Below, one piece after another: positions 16,501 to 25,736 of a stretch of 64,000 bases of DNA; position 1 is the first letter of the stretch, and each line of letters opens with the position of its first letter. This DNA is from Streptomyces sp. NBC_00461 (GTDB lineage: Bacteria > Actinomycetota > Actinomycetes > Streptomycetales > Streptomycetaceae): assembly GCF_036013935.1 (NCBI RefSeq), contig NZ_CP107902.1:7535001-7599000 (forward strand), in the 5' to 3' direction. The position numbers were made by a program, and so were the translations under genes. The notes under the pieces were generated by a model that had not been told where the DNA came from, did no database searches, and saw only the letters and a list, made by a program, of their open reading frames with translations.

Positions 16501-17514
16501 TCAGCGTGTGCCGCGTGCCGCGAACCTGGCCACGGAGTCCACGTTCGTCCTGGTCACGAAGGCCGGGCCGGTGAGCACGGGGGACACACCGCCGCCGCTG
16601 ATGTTGCCGTTGGTCCGGTACAGCCACAGCGCGTCCACCGCGAGGTAGCCCTGCAGATACGGCTGTTGATCGACCGCGAACTGCACGTCACCGCTCTCGA
16701 CCGCCTTCACCAGGTCCTGGTTCAGATCGAAGGTGGCGACCCGGGCCCGGCTGCCGGACTGCTTCACCGACTTCACCGCGGTCAGCGCGAACGGGGCGCC
16801 CAGCGTGACCACTTCGTCGATCGTCGGGTCCTGCCGCAACCTGGCGGTGATCGCGGCGCCGGTCGCGTTCGCGTCGGTGCCCTCGACGTAGAGGTTCTCG
16901 GTGGTGCCGTCGAAGGTCTTCTTCACACCGGCGCAGCGGGCCTCCAGGGCGACGTTGCCGCGTTCGTGGATGACGCACAGCGCGTGCCGGGCCTTGAGGC
17001 CGTCCAGCTTGTCGCCGACCGCCCGCCCGGCCAGGCTCTCGTCCTCGCCGAAGAACTCCAGGATCCCCTCGGACTGCCAGGAGCCGATGCCCGAGTTGAG
17101 GCCGACCACGGGTATGCCCGCCGCCTTGGCCGCAGCCACCGGACCCTTCATCGCCTGCGGCTTGGCGAGGGTCAGCGCGATGCCGTCGACCTTCTGCCGG
17201 ACCGCGTCCCGCACCAGCTCGGCCTGCCCCGCCGAGTCGGGGTCGTTGGCATACGTCAGATCGATGTCGTCCTTCGCGGCGGCCGCCTCGGCGCCCTTGC
17301 GCACCAGGTTCCAGAAGGTGTCGCCGTCCGAGGCGTGCGTGACCAGGGCGACCTTGAGACGGCCGCCGCCGCCTCCCGCCTTGCCGACGGTGTCCGCGGT
17401 GGAGTCGCTGCCACCGGATCCGGAGCAGCCGGCCGCGAGCAGACAGACGACCGCGGCCAGGGCGGCGACGCGCGCGCGTCTGCGGGGGAGCGGAGGTGGG
17501 GGAGGAGTGTTCAT
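16501..17514 (-). CDS. sugar-type periplasmic-binding lipoprotein (RbsB-like), orphan
   Basis: A 337-residue lipoprotein of the ribose/xylose/inositol-binding (PBP1, Peripla_BP_4) family. The Pro/Arg-rich N-terminus runs into the lipobox LLAAGC, then a Gly/Ser linker. The fold starts LKVALVTHASDGDTFWNLV, and the hinge regions GIPVVGLNSGIGS and VATFDLNQDLVKAVESGDV are typical of the family. I start it at the ATG at 17514 rather than a TTG 33 bases upstream. No sugar ABC ATPase or permease gene lies nearby. Instead it precedes conservon 2 in the same orientation, so it may deliver ligand to a distant transporter or act as a ligand sensor for CvnA; the second idea is inference. Confidence 0.88.
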   Translation of the reverse strand: MNTPPPPPLPRRRARVAALAAVVCLLAAGCSGSGGSDSTADTVGKAGGGGGRLKVALVTHASDGDTFWNLVRKGAEAAAAKDDIDLTYANDPDSAGQAELVRDAVRQKVDGIALTLAKPQAMKGPVAAAKAAGIPVVGLNSGIGSWQSEGILEFFGEDESLAGRAVGDKLDGLKARHALCVIHERGNVALEARCAGVKKTFDGTTENLYVEGTDANATGAAITARLRQDPTIDEVVTLGAPFALTAVKSVKQSGSRARVATFDLNQDLVKAVESGDVQFAVDQQPYLQGYLAVDALWLYRTNGNISGGGVSPVLTGPAFVTRTNVDSVARFAARGTR

Positions 17515-17621
17515 GAGGGTGCGGTACCTCGCAGTGCGGCCGAGCAAGCGGAACGGCGAGAGACCGGCCCCGAACGACGTCCGGCACGTCGTACAGCGTC
17601 CGGGAAAACCTCGCTGGCCGG

Positions 17622-17650
17622 AGCCAATCGTGTGTGACCGCCGTAGTCAA
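17622..17650 (-). promoter_or_regulatory. putative promoter of the sugar-type binding-protein gene
   Basis: On the minus strand TTGACT (17650-17645) is followed after 17 bp by TTGGCT (17627-17622). This would give a leader of about 100 bases to the ATG at 17514. Confidence 0.4.
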
Positions 17651-17877
17651 GTGATCAGCAACCTTGAGTGAGTTGTCGGTGCCGCATCGTGATGATGCTT
17701 CCAGCCTGGTCAGCTCGCGGGCAACGCAAACCACTTGAGCGGCAGTGGTCACCGCCAGGCGTCGGCCGGTGTGGGAAATCGCGATCGCGAGCGGCATCGA
17801 CGGAAGAAATCCTCCCTCTCGCGGCTGCGGCTGGAGCCCCCTCTCCCGCCGCCTCCACGCTGAGCCGTGGAAACGAC

Positions 17878-17909
17878 GCGGCCGGTGCCCCGCTGAGGGG
17901 GCCGGCCGC
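17878..17909 (+). promoter_or_regulatory. GC-rich hairpin in the MFS leader, possible attenuator
   Basis: GCGGCCGG (17878-17885) pairs with CCGGCCGC (17902-17909), extended inward by a bulged CCCC/GGGG pairing. It ends 37 bases before the MFS start codon. It could be an attenuator or a boundary hairpin of the upstream region. Confidence 0.4.
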
Positions 17910-17946
17910 TGTGCGCCGACGACGGTGGAGTGGAGAGGAACCCCCG

Positions 17947-19377
17947 ATGACTGCTGAGCGTGTGCTGACGCCGGCCCCCACGGCGTACCGGTGGCGGTGG
18001 CCGGCGCTCGTGGCCCTGCTGCTCGGTGAGGCGATGAACCTGCTGGACGCGACCATTGTGCAGGTCGCCGCGCCGGCGATCCATGCCGATCTGGGCGGGT
18101 CGGTGTCCGCCGTCCAGTGGTTCACGACCGCGTACACCCTGCCGTTCGCGGTGCTGCTGATCACCGGTGGCCGGCTGGGGGACATCGCCGGCCGCAAGAG
18201 ACTGTTCGTCCTCGGCGTCACGGGATTCATGCTCGCGTCAGCCGCGTGTGCCGCGGCGCCGTCGGTGGGAGCGCTGATCGCCTTCCGGGTGGTGCAGGGC
18301 GCGGCGGCGGCCGTGATCATTCCCCAGACCATCGGCCTGATCAAGGCGATGTTCGCCGGACCCGAGATGTCCAGGGCGCTCGGCGGCATCGGGCCCGTCA
18401 TGGGTCTCGCCGCGGTCTGCGGACCGGTGCTCGGCGGTGTGCTCACCCACGCCGACCTGTTCGGCTCCTCATGGCGCGCGGCGTTCCTGGTGAACGTCCC
18501 CGTCTCGCTCGCCGTGCTCGTGATCTCGCCCAGGCTGTTGGAGAGCCGCGCGCCGCGGCGGCCGGCCCTCGACGTGACCGGCACGCTCCTGGCCATGACC
18601 GGCGTCGGGCTCGTCGTGTACCCGCTGATCGGTGCGGACCTCTCGGCGCTGCCGGGGCGGAGCTGGGGGCTCGTCGCCGCCGGGCTGTGCCTGATGTCGC
18701 TGTTCACGGTGCACCAGCGCAGGGAGGCCGCCGCCGGGCGCAGCCCACTGGTGGAGCCGAGCCTGTTCGCCCACCGGGGCTTCCCGGCCGCGTTGGTGAC
18801 GTCCACGTCCTTCTTCGCCGTCACCAACGGCCTGATGACGGTCATCGTGCTCCAGCTCCAACTGGGCCTGGGCGCCGATGTGTTGACGGCGGGCCTGACG
18901 CTGGCTCCCTGGTCGGTGGGCCTGGCGGTCGGGTCCTGGACGGCCGGCGCGTACCTGGTCGGGCGGTACGGGGCGCGCCTGATGTCCGTCGGCCTCGCGC
19001 TGCTGCTGCTGGGCGCCCTGTCGGCGATCGCGGTGTACGGCACGGCGGATGCGGCCTCCTATCCGACACTGCTGCTGCCCGCCCTCGCCGTCGTCGGACT
19101 CGGCGTGGGCCTGTTCACCCCCGCCTTCTTCACCCTCGCCCTGAAGCCGCTCCAGCCCCAGGAGATCGGCTCGGCAGCGGGCCTGCTGAACGCGGTCCAG
19201 CAGGTGGGCGCCACGCTGGGGGTCGCCGTCCTGGGCAGCGTCTACCTGAGCAACGCCCGGCCGGACGACGCGTCATCGGCCCTCCACGCGGTCCGGGCGG
19301 CGATCTGGGTGGCGGTCGCACTGGTGACGGTCAGCTATGCGGCCAGCCGTGCGATGGGCGGACGCCGGAGGGGCTGA
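17947..19377 (+). CDS. MFS drug exporter, DHA2 (14-TM) family
   Basis: A 476-residue exporter of the EmrB/QacA class with about 14 hydrophobic segments. Motif A is GGRLGDIAGRKRLF, motif C is GPVMGLAAVCGPVLGG, and near the N-terminus sits MNLLDATIVQVAAPAI, typical of DHA2 proteins. The ATG is preceded by GGAGAGGAA. The reading frame is open much further upstream, but that sequence is not membrane-like. It converges with an Lrp/AsnC-type regulator (22-bp gap). Likely a proton-driven antibiotic or metabolite exporter; substrate unknown. Confidence 0.93.
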   Translation: MTAERVLTPAPTAYRWRWPALVALLLGEAMNLLDATIVQVAAPAIHADLGGSVSAVQWFTTAYTLPFAVLLITGGRLGDIAGRKRLFVLGVTGFMLASAACAAAPSVGALIAFRVVQGAAAAVIIPQTIGLIKAMFAGPEMSRALGGIGPVMGLAAVCGPVLGGVLTHADLFGSSWRAAFLVNVPVSLAVLVISPRLLESRAPRRPALDVTGTLLAMTGVGLVVYPLIGADLSALPGRSWGLVAAGLCLMSLFTVHQRREAAAGRSPLVEPSLFAHRGFPAALVTSTSFFAVTNGLMTVIVLQLQLGLGADVLTAGLTLAPWSVGLAVGSWTAGAYLVGRYGARLMSVGLALLLLGALSAIAVYGTADAASYPTLLLPALAVVGLGVGLFTPAFFTLALKPLQPQEIGSAAGLLNAVQQVGATLGVAVLGSVYLSNARPDDASSALHAVRAAIWVAVALVTVSYAASRAMGGRRRG

Positions 19378-19399
19378 TCCTGATCTCGTCAGACGGGGG

Positions 19400-20419
19400 T
19401 CACTGCCACGTGCGCTGCCTCCCGGCGGGGCGCCGCAGGCGGGACAGGTCCGTCATGATCGGGCTGGCCGCCTTGAGGTTCTGCAGGACCGGGCTGGTCT
19501 CCAGGGTGTGGATGGCGTCCAGGGAGCCGAGGCGGCGGGTCAGATAGTGGTGCAGGTCCTTGGGGTCGCGGCAGAGGGCCTGGGCGACCAGGTTGGCGGG
19601 GCCCGTGGTGGCCGCGACGAAGGCCAGTTCGTCGTGGCCCGCGAGCGTCGTCGCCACGTGTTCCAGACGGGCCGGGCTCGTCGACATCCACAGCAGTGCC
19701 CGCGTGTTCGCGCCAAAACGGCCCGCGTCGACCTCGACGTCGTAGAAGATCGCGCCACCCGCGCGCAGATCCGCCAGTCGGCGTGCCACGGTCCCCGGGG
19801 ACCAGCCCGTCGCCCCCGCCAGCTCGGCGTGCGTGGCCCGCCCGTCCCTCTGCAGGGCCAGCAGCAAGTCGCCGTCCTGGTCGCAGAGTTGGCGCGGCAC
19901 CGGCACATGCGACGTGTCCGCGGCCTCGTGTTCGCGCAGGACACGCTGCTGTCGTTCGTCCAGCGCGTTCGTGCTCCGGCGCCAGTTCGTCGGACCGCCC
20001 AGATAGGTGTGCAGCAGACAGTGCGCGGACACCGCGGTGATGCTGACGGTGCGTGGAATGTCGTGCAGGAGAAGGGAGTTGCCCGCCGTCGAGTCCGTCG
20101 GCGTGTGGATGACCGACACGATCTCCGTACCGCCGGAGGTGAGCTTCACCCACGAGGTGTCCCGACGGCGCACCAGGGCCTGCGCCACGTCCTGTGCGGA
20201 ACCTGCCGCCACGGTGAGCCGGACGAGCCACTGCGTCCGCCCCGCCCGATCCGGGTCCGGCAGCCCCACGACCCGCAACGACGCCTCCGTACGCAGCCGC
20301 CGGTACCGTCGGGCGACCGTCTGCGGCGAGACGTCGAGCGCGGTGGCGATCCGGCTGAAGGGCGCGCGGCCGTCGATGTGCAGCGCGTGGATCAGCGCGC
20401 GGTCCAGGTCGTCCAGCAT
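19400..20419 (-). CDS. Lrp/AsnC family regulator with two HTH-ligand-binding modules
   Basis: A 339-residue protein containing two complete Lrp/AsnC units. The first HTH (LDDLDRALIHALHIDGRAPF...SPQTVARRYRRL) is at about residues 2-45 with its sensor domain to ~150. The second HTH (LCDQDGDLLLALQRDGRATHAEL...SPGTVARRLADL) is at about 180-225 with a second sensor domain to the end. Typical AsnC proteins are ~150 residues, so this is a tandem duplication seen in actinomycetes. I start at the ATG at 20419; a GTG two codons upstream is possible. It probably senses an amino acid or related small molecule, and its target may include its own promoter or the convergent MFS gene. Confidence 0.9.
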   Translation of the reverse strand: MLDDLDRALIHALHIDGRAPFSRIATALDVSPQTVARRYRRLRTEASLRVVGLPDPDRAGRTQWLVRLTVAAGSAQDVAQALVRRRDTSWVKLTSGGTEIVSVIHTPTDSTAGNSLLLHDIPRTVSITAVSAHCLLHTYLGGPTNWRRSTNALDERQQRVLREHEAADTSHVPVPRQLCDQDGDLLLALQRDGRATHAELAGATGWSPGTVARRLADLRAGGAIFYDVEVDAGRFGANTRALLWMSTSPARLEHVATTLAGHDELAFVAATTGPANLVAQALCRDPKDLHHYLTRRLGSLDAIHTLETSPVLQNLKAASPIMTDLSRLRRPAGRQRTWQ

Positions 20420-20462
20420 GGACACATTCTTCAGTTCCCCGGTGTGGCCCGGACCGGCGCCG

Positions 20463-20903
20463 CTACGGCTGTACCGCTTCCGGTACGTTCTTCGCCGCCC
20501 GCGCTTCCTTCCGCCGTTGCCGTCGGCCGCGGCGCGGCTCCTGGTTCGGCAGCCAGCCGAACGCGAGGCAGCTGCCGACGACTCCCAGGAGCAGGCCGAT
20601 GAAGAAGCCGCCGAGGTTCGAGGTGAGCCAGCTGCCCAGGGAGCACAGGACACCGATGATCGAGTAGAACAGGCGTTGGGCCGGGCTGAAGAGGATCAGC
20701 AGGCCGCACAGCAGCATGACGGTGGGCAGCAGATAGCCGGCCAGGCCCTGCATGCCGATGTGCATGATGACCTTCAGTGAGGCCTTCTCGGTGAGCAGGA
20801 TCTCCGCTCCACCCAGGGCGAGCAGCAGCCCGCCCGGGAACGGACGGCGGGCCCGCCACTGACGGAAAGCGGGCCGCACGCCTTGTTTCGGGGAGCCCGA
20901 CAT
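20463..20903 (-). CDS. DUF6114 membrane protein
   Basis: A 146-residue membrane protein with about four hydrophobic segments (PFPGGLLLALGGAEILL; YLLPTVMLLCGLLILF; LFYSIIGVLCSLGSWL; GGFFIGLLLGVVGSCL) and a very basic C-terminal tail. It matches the DUF6114 family, almost always paired with DUF6230. Its ATG overlaps the DUF6230 stop (ATGA), so the two are coupled and probably form a membrane complex. The biochemical role is unknown. Confidence 0.85.
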   Translation of the reverse strand: MSGSPKQGVRPAFRQWRARRPFPGGLLLALGGAEILLTEKASLKVIMHIGMQGLAGYLLPTVMLLCGLLILFSPAQRLFYSIIGVLCSLGSWLTSNLGGFFIGLLLGVVGSCLAFGWLPNQEPRRGRRQRRKEARAAKNVPEAVQP

Positions 20904-21574
20904 CAGCAACCCGAGTCGCTGAAGCTGAGTTTCAGGCCCGGAAGCTTGAACACAGCGGCGGTGGTCGCGTAGTTGGTCTGCCGCAGGTTGTCGATGTGCA
21001 CGGTGTCGGCCTGCTGGCTGAAGACGCCCTCCTTGCCCTTGACCCCGGCCTTGGTGAGCGTGCTGGCGTCGTTGCCGATCTCGATGTTGTTGAAGGACGC
21101 GTCGCCCGACAGCTCGGTCGAGTCGGTGGTCAGGTTGGTCGCCTTGACCTTCGACGAGCCGCTGCCCGCCTTGATGAGCAGGTTGGTGCCGCCCAGGTCG
21201 ACGCTCTGGCACAGGCTGTCCAGCGTCGCGTTCTTGATGGCGGAGGTGACGATCAGCACCTGACCACCGGTGTCGCCCGCGTTCGGGCTGTCCGGGATCA
21301 TGCTGTCGAGGTCGCCGAACTGCTCGAATCCGGTGCCGTCGAGCGACTTGGCGGTGACCGTGAACGGCATGCCGGAGATCGAGAACTGCACGCCCAGCGC
21401 GCCCTCGGCGGTCATGATCGCGAGGCCGGCGGCGACCGTGACGGCCGGCACGGCCATCACGGCGGCGCGGCGCAGCCGGACCCGCCCGCGTCTCGCGGGC
21501 TCGGGTGCGGAACCGCTTTCGGGATTCCCCGGGGTGTGGTCGGCGGACGAGGTGACGTCCGAGGACGAGGCCAT
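20903..21574 (-). CDS. DUF6230 membrane-anchored protein
   Basis: About 223 residues. The cytoplasmic N-terminus is followed by one TM segment (AAVMAVPAVTVAAGLAIMTA) and an extracytoplasmic beta-rich domain starting GVQFSISGMPFTVTAKSL and ending KLPGLKLSFSDSGC. This is DUF6230, once annotated as cholesterol esterase in Streptomyces without experimental basis. I chose the second ATG (21574), with GGGAG about 6 bases upstream; the alternative is 21586. Its partner DUF6114 follows. Confidence 0.85.
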   Translation of the reverse strand: MASSSDVTSSADHTPGNPESGSAPEPARRGRVRLRRAAVMAVPAVTVAAGLAIMTAEGALGVQFSISGMPFTVTAKSLDGTGFEQFGDLDSMIPDSPNAGDTGGQVLIVTSAIKNATLDSLCQSVDLGGTNLLIKAGSGSSKVKATNLTTDSTELSGDASFNNIEIGNDASTLTKAGVKGKEGVFSQQADTVHIDNLRQTNYATTAAVFKLPGLKLSFSDSGC

Positions 21575-21715
21575 TTCTGCTCCCATGCATAGTCATTGCG
21601 GGGTTGGGCATCAGCGGCACGTTGTCCTGGCGCGGACAGCGGACTACGGCGCACGACTCCTCGCAACTCCCGGCGGGCGCAAGGGCTTTCTCGTACTCCG
21701 CAGTAGCCGACGAGG

Positions 21716-22857
<1,142 letters not shown>

Positions 22858-22875
22858 CGTAAGCGCAAGGGCAGT

Positions 22876-23805
22876 TCAGCGTCGACGCAGACGCAGCGCC
22901 AGGGCGGCGCCGCCGGTGAGCACCAGTACCGCAGCGGCGCCGCCCGCCAGCATGGGCGCGGAGGGCCCCGAGTGGTCGGTGGAGACCGAGGCCACCGGGG
23001 TGCTGTCGGGGGCGGAGGTGTCCTTCTGCGGGCTCGCCGCGGCCTCGGTGCTCCGGGACGGAGTCGTACGGGGCTCGCGCGTCGCCGAAGGGCTGCCGCT
23101 CGCGCTCTTCTTCCCGCCGCCCGCGGAGGCCGACGCCTCGGCGCCGCCGGCCGTGCCGCTCCCGGCCGCCCCGAACACCACGTCCGAGCACGAGTAATAG
23201 GTGTCCGTCGTGCTGCTGTTCTGCCAGATCGTGTAGAGCACGTGGTGCCCGGTCCGGTCGGACGGCAGCTTCGCGGTGATGCGGTACGCGCCGTTCGTCA
23301 GCGCCGGGTCCTTGACCGCCGCGAACGGCTGCTCCGGCAGTTCGGACCAGGTCAGTGGCTTCCTGGGGTCGTAGCCGGGCTTGGTGAGGTAGAGCTTGAA
23401 CGTGCCGGTGTGCGGGATCGTCGAGGCGTATTTCATCGTCAGCGTCGCGCCCGGCTTCAGCGTCGTCGACGGCCAGTCGGCGCGGGCCAGGTCGAGCCCC
23501 TTGTAGGCGCTCAGCCCACCGCTGCACAGCTTTCCGTCGGGGATGACCTGCCGGTCCCGGCCGGCCACGTCCGGCACCCGCAGGTTGTCCCACAGGGTGA
23601 AGGGGGCGCCGTTCGCGGCGACGGCCGCCTTGCAGGCCGCCGACCGCGCGTTGCCGCCGCCGTCGGGTGAGCAGGCGTAGACCCGGCTGACGGGATCGGT
23701 GGGTGCGCCGTGCGCCTGCGCGGGGCCGGCCGCCCACAGGGGCAGCACGAACGGGGTCACGAGGGCGGCCGTCAGGGCGGTGCGGTGTGCGGTCATCCGG
23801 GGCAT
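22876..23805 (-). CDS. AA10 lytic polysaccharide monooxygenase with C-terminal membrane anchor
   Basis: A 309-residue secreted copper enzyme. The signal peptide ends AQA before His32, which becomes the N-terminal His of the copper histidine brace (HGAPTDPVSR). The second brace His is in IPHTGTFKLYLTKPGYD (His132). The late motif TYYSCSDVVF supplies the axial aromatic residue. The ~190-residue catalytic domain matches AA10 LPMOs that oxidise cellulose or chitin. A Ser/Thr/Pro linker and a C-terminal TM helix (LAGGAAAVLVLTGGAALAL) followed by RLRRR suggest it stays tethered to the membrane. No carbohydrate-binding module is present. The first ATG has GAGGAG 9 bases upstream. Confidence 0.93.
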   Translation of the reverse strand: MPRMTAHRTALTAALVTPFVLPLWAAGPAQAHGAPTDPVSRVYACSPDGGGNARSAACKAAVAANGAPFTLWDNLRVPDVAGRDRQVIPDGKLCSGGLSAYKGLDLARADWPSTTLKPGATLTMKYASTIPHTGTFKLYLTKPGYDPRKPLTWSELPEQPFAAVKDPALTNGAYRITAKLPSDRTGHHVLYTIWQNSSTTDTYYSCSDVVFGAAGSGTAGGAEASASAGGGKKSASGSPSATREPRTTPSRSTEAAASPQKDTSAPDSTPVASVSTDHSGPSAPMLAGGAAAVLVLTGGAALALRLRRR

Positions 23806-23995
23806 CCGGAACGTCTCCTCGGCCGGCGCGGAACGGTGGGCTTCCGGGGAGTACGGAAAAACGGTCCGGCCTGTTCACCACCGTCCCCGCTCCCGGTCAA
23901 CCGCCGCCCCCGTCCCGGAAGGTGCGGACGGGGCGCCGGGCGGCCCGTCGGCCGTTCACCTGCGCCGGACGCCCCACGAGGCCACCGACGTCTCA

Positions 23996-24024
23996 TTGAA
24001 AACCAACCGGTCGCCTCGTACTCT
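23996..24024 (+). promoter_or_regulatory. promoter of the AfsA-like gene with a butyrolactone-receptor (ARE-like) site in its spacer
   Basis: TTGAAA (23996-24001) and TACTCT (24019-24024) are separated by exactly 17 bp, the best promoter match in the window. The spacer region (23999-24020) contains AAACCAACCGGTCGCCT, with the ACCGGT centre and flanks typical of autoregulatory elements bound by ArpA/ScbR-type receptors. Binding here would block RNA polymerase. The receptor gene lies 1 kb downstream. Confidence 0.6.
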
Positions 24025-24092
24025 GACGGTCACCGGCACGGGCACGTCTCCGTCTGGTCTGTCATCCGCTTTCGGGGGACCGAGGGAGCAAC

Positions 24093-24974
24093 ATGCCTCA
24101 ACCGATCTTGACGGCCACCGTGCCCCGTCAGCTCGTTCACCGGGCAGCCGTCGCGGAGACGTTTCTCACCGACTGGAAGCGGACCGGAGCCGACCGGTTC
24201 AGGCTTTTCGCGCAGTGGCCCCGGGCGCACCAGTTACACGTGTCGCCGGACCGGTCCGCGTACGAGCCGCTGCTCGTCGCGGAGACCGTCCGCCAGTGCG
24301 GGGCACTCCTCGCGCACGCCGCCTACGACGCCCCGCTCGACCACTGCTTCGTCCTCAAGGAACTCCGCCTCAGCACCTGTCCCGAGCATCTCGCCGTCGG
24401 TGCCGCACCCGCCGAACCCGTCCTCGACGTCACCGTCTTCGACGTCCGCCACCGCGCGGGACGCCCCACCGCGCTCCGCTACGACACCGTCGTGCGCCTG
24501 GGCGGTGAGCGTGTCGCGAGCGCGCACATCGCCGTCAGCTGGACCAGCGAGTCCGTCTACCGCAGACTCCGCGGCGGCCGCACCGCGGCGACCGTCTGCG
24601 CCCTGCCGCTCCCGTCGGCCCTGCCGGCCGGCGTCGTGGGCCGTGCCCTGCCCACGGACGTGGTGCTCGCCCCGCCCGACCGCCACGGCCGCCGACAACT
24701 ACGGGTAGATACCGCGCATCCCGTTTTCTTCGACCATCCGCTCGACCACGTGCCCGGCATGCTGCTCCTGGAGGCGGCCCGCCAGGCCGCCCGCGCACGC
24801 ACCGCCGACCCGGCCGGGTCAGCGACCTTCCATGCGGCCTTCCATCAGTACGCCGAGCTGGACAGACCCACCTGGATCGAGGTGACCGAGGGGCACGGGA
24901 CGGGCCTCGAAGTCCGGGGAAGACAGGGTGAGTCGACGGTCTTCGAGTGCCTCGTCGACGCCGTCGCACGGTGA
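24093..24974 (+). CDS. A-factor-type gamma-butyrolactone synthase (AfsA/ScbA family)
   Basis: A 293-residue protein with two AfsA hot-dog-like repeats (about 15-150 and 185-290). Motifs are VPRQLVHRAAVAETFLTDW, QLHVSPDRSAYEPLLVAETVRQCG, and in the second half HPVFFDHPLDHVPGMLLLEAARQAA. The family condenses a beta-ketoacyl-ACP with dihydroxyacetone phosphate to begin gamma-butyrolactone or butenolide hormone synthesis. GGGAG precedes the ATG. Codon 48 is TTA (24234-24236), so translation should depend on bldA tRNA. The gene forms a same-strand pair with the receptor gene 69 bp downstream. Confidence 0.93.
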   Translation: MPQPILTATVPRQLVHRAAVAETFLTDWKRTGADRFRLFAQWPRAHQLHVSPDRSAYEPLLVAETVRQCGALLAHAAYDAPLDHCFVLKELRLSTCPEHLAVGAAPAEPVLDVTVFDVRHRAGRPTALRYDTVVRLGGERVASAHIAVSWTSESVYRRLRGGRTAATVCALPLPSALPAGVVGRALPTDVVLAPPDRHGRRQLRVDTAHPVFFDHPLDHVPGMLLLEAARQAARARTADPAGSATFHAAFHQYAELDRPTWIEVTEGHGTGLEVRGRQGESTVFECLVDAVAR

Positions 24975-24993
24975 GATATCGTTCACGGGGAGT

Positions 24994-25020
24994 AAGAAAC
25001 AAACAGCACGACCCGTTCTT
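24994..25020 (+). promoter_or_regulatory. ARE-like inverted repeat upstream of the receptor gene
   Basis: AAGAA (24994-24998) and TTCTT (25016-25020) bracket an imperfect palindrome (AAACAAACAG...CCCGTTCTT) 24-50 bases upstream of the receptor start. Position and partial symmetry fit an autoregulatory operator, but the match to consensus is weak. Confidence 0.35.
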
Positions 25021-25043
25021 TCCAGCCCAGGAGTGTTCAGCCG

Positions 25044-25691
25044 ATGGCGAGGCAGTTACGCGCCGAGCAGACCCGCGCGACGATCATCACGGCCGCAGCC
25101 GACCTGTTCGACCGTCACGGCTACGAGTCGACCAGCCTCAGCGACATCGTCGAACACGCCCAAGTCACCAAGGGCGCCCTCTACTTCCACTTCGCGGCGA
25201 AGGAGGACCTGGCCCACGCGATCATGGAGCTGCAGTCCAGGGCCTGGCACGAGGTGACGAAGGAACTGGACGGCCGGGGCTACTCCTCGCTCGAAAGCCT
25301 GATACGCATCACCTTCGGTATCGCCCGGCTGTCCGTCGAGGGCCCGATCCCGCGGGCCGGACTCCGGCTCGCGACCGGGGGAGTCGCGGTGCGGCCGCCG
25401 CTGAAGCACCCGTTCACCGAGTGGCGGGACATGGCCACCCGCAGACTCCTCGGCGCCATCAAGGAGGCCGACGTCCACCCGGACGTCGACGTCGAGGCCG
25501 TCGCGCACTCCCTCGTCAGCTTCTTCGTCGGCACCCGCGTCGTGGGCCGCTCCCTCGAACCCGTCGCCCGCCAGCCCCGCAGGCTGGCCGAGATGTGGCA
25601 CGTCATGATCCGCGGCCTGGTCCCGGTGCCCCGCCGCGCCCGCTATCTGAGCCTCGCCGCCCGCCTTGAGCGGGAGATCAGAACGGTCTGA
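25044..25691 (+). CDS. gamma-butyrolactone receptor, TetR family (ArpA/CprB/ScbR-like)
   Basis: A 215-residue TetR-type repressor. The N-terminal HTH (TRATIITAAADLFDRHGYES...VTKGALYFHFAAKEDLA) is almost a consensus butyrolactone-receptor HTH. The ligand-pocket Trp is present at residue 127 (FTEWRDMA), the position of Trp127 in CprB and Trp119 in ArpA, so this is probably a true ligand-binding receptor rather than a pseudo-receptor. Codon 5 is TTA (25056-25058), so translation should depend on bldA tRNA. It follows the AfsA-like gene and probably represses it through the ARE-like site near 24000. Confidence 0.94.
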   Translation: MARQLRAEQTRATIITAAADLFDRHGYESTSLSDIVEHAQVTKGALYFHFAAKEDLAHAIMELQSRAWHEVTKELDGRGYSSLESLIRITFGIARLSVEGPIPRAGLRLATGGVAVRPPLKHPFTEWRDMATRRLLGAIKEADVHPDVDVEAVAHSLVSFFVGTRVVGRSLEPVARQPRRLAEMWHVMIRGLVPVPRRARYLSLAARLEREIRTV

Positions 25692-25736
25692 GGTGGCGAC
25701 GGAGCCCGTGCGGGAACAGGCCCTAGGGTGAGGCGC

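Larger units (their letters stand above)
17515..17946. other. 432-bp divergent intergenic region
   Basis: The space between the binding protein and the MFS gene holds a possible leftward promoter (17622-17650), a 12-bp perfect palindrome TCGCGATCGCGA at 17779-17790 and a GC-rich hairpin at 17878-17909. Open frames through it are shadow sequence in frame with the MFS gene. I see no convincing small gene. Confidence 0.6.

Noticed and set aside
17779..17790. 12-bp palindrome TCGCGATCGCGA as an attachment site or operator
   Set aside because: Such CG-rich palindromes are common by chance at this base composition, and no integrase or repeat partner is nearby.
17947..20419. An MFS exporter and Lrp regulator as a proven regulator-target pair
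   Set aside because: They converge and share no promoter region, so direct control is possible but not supported by the sequence.
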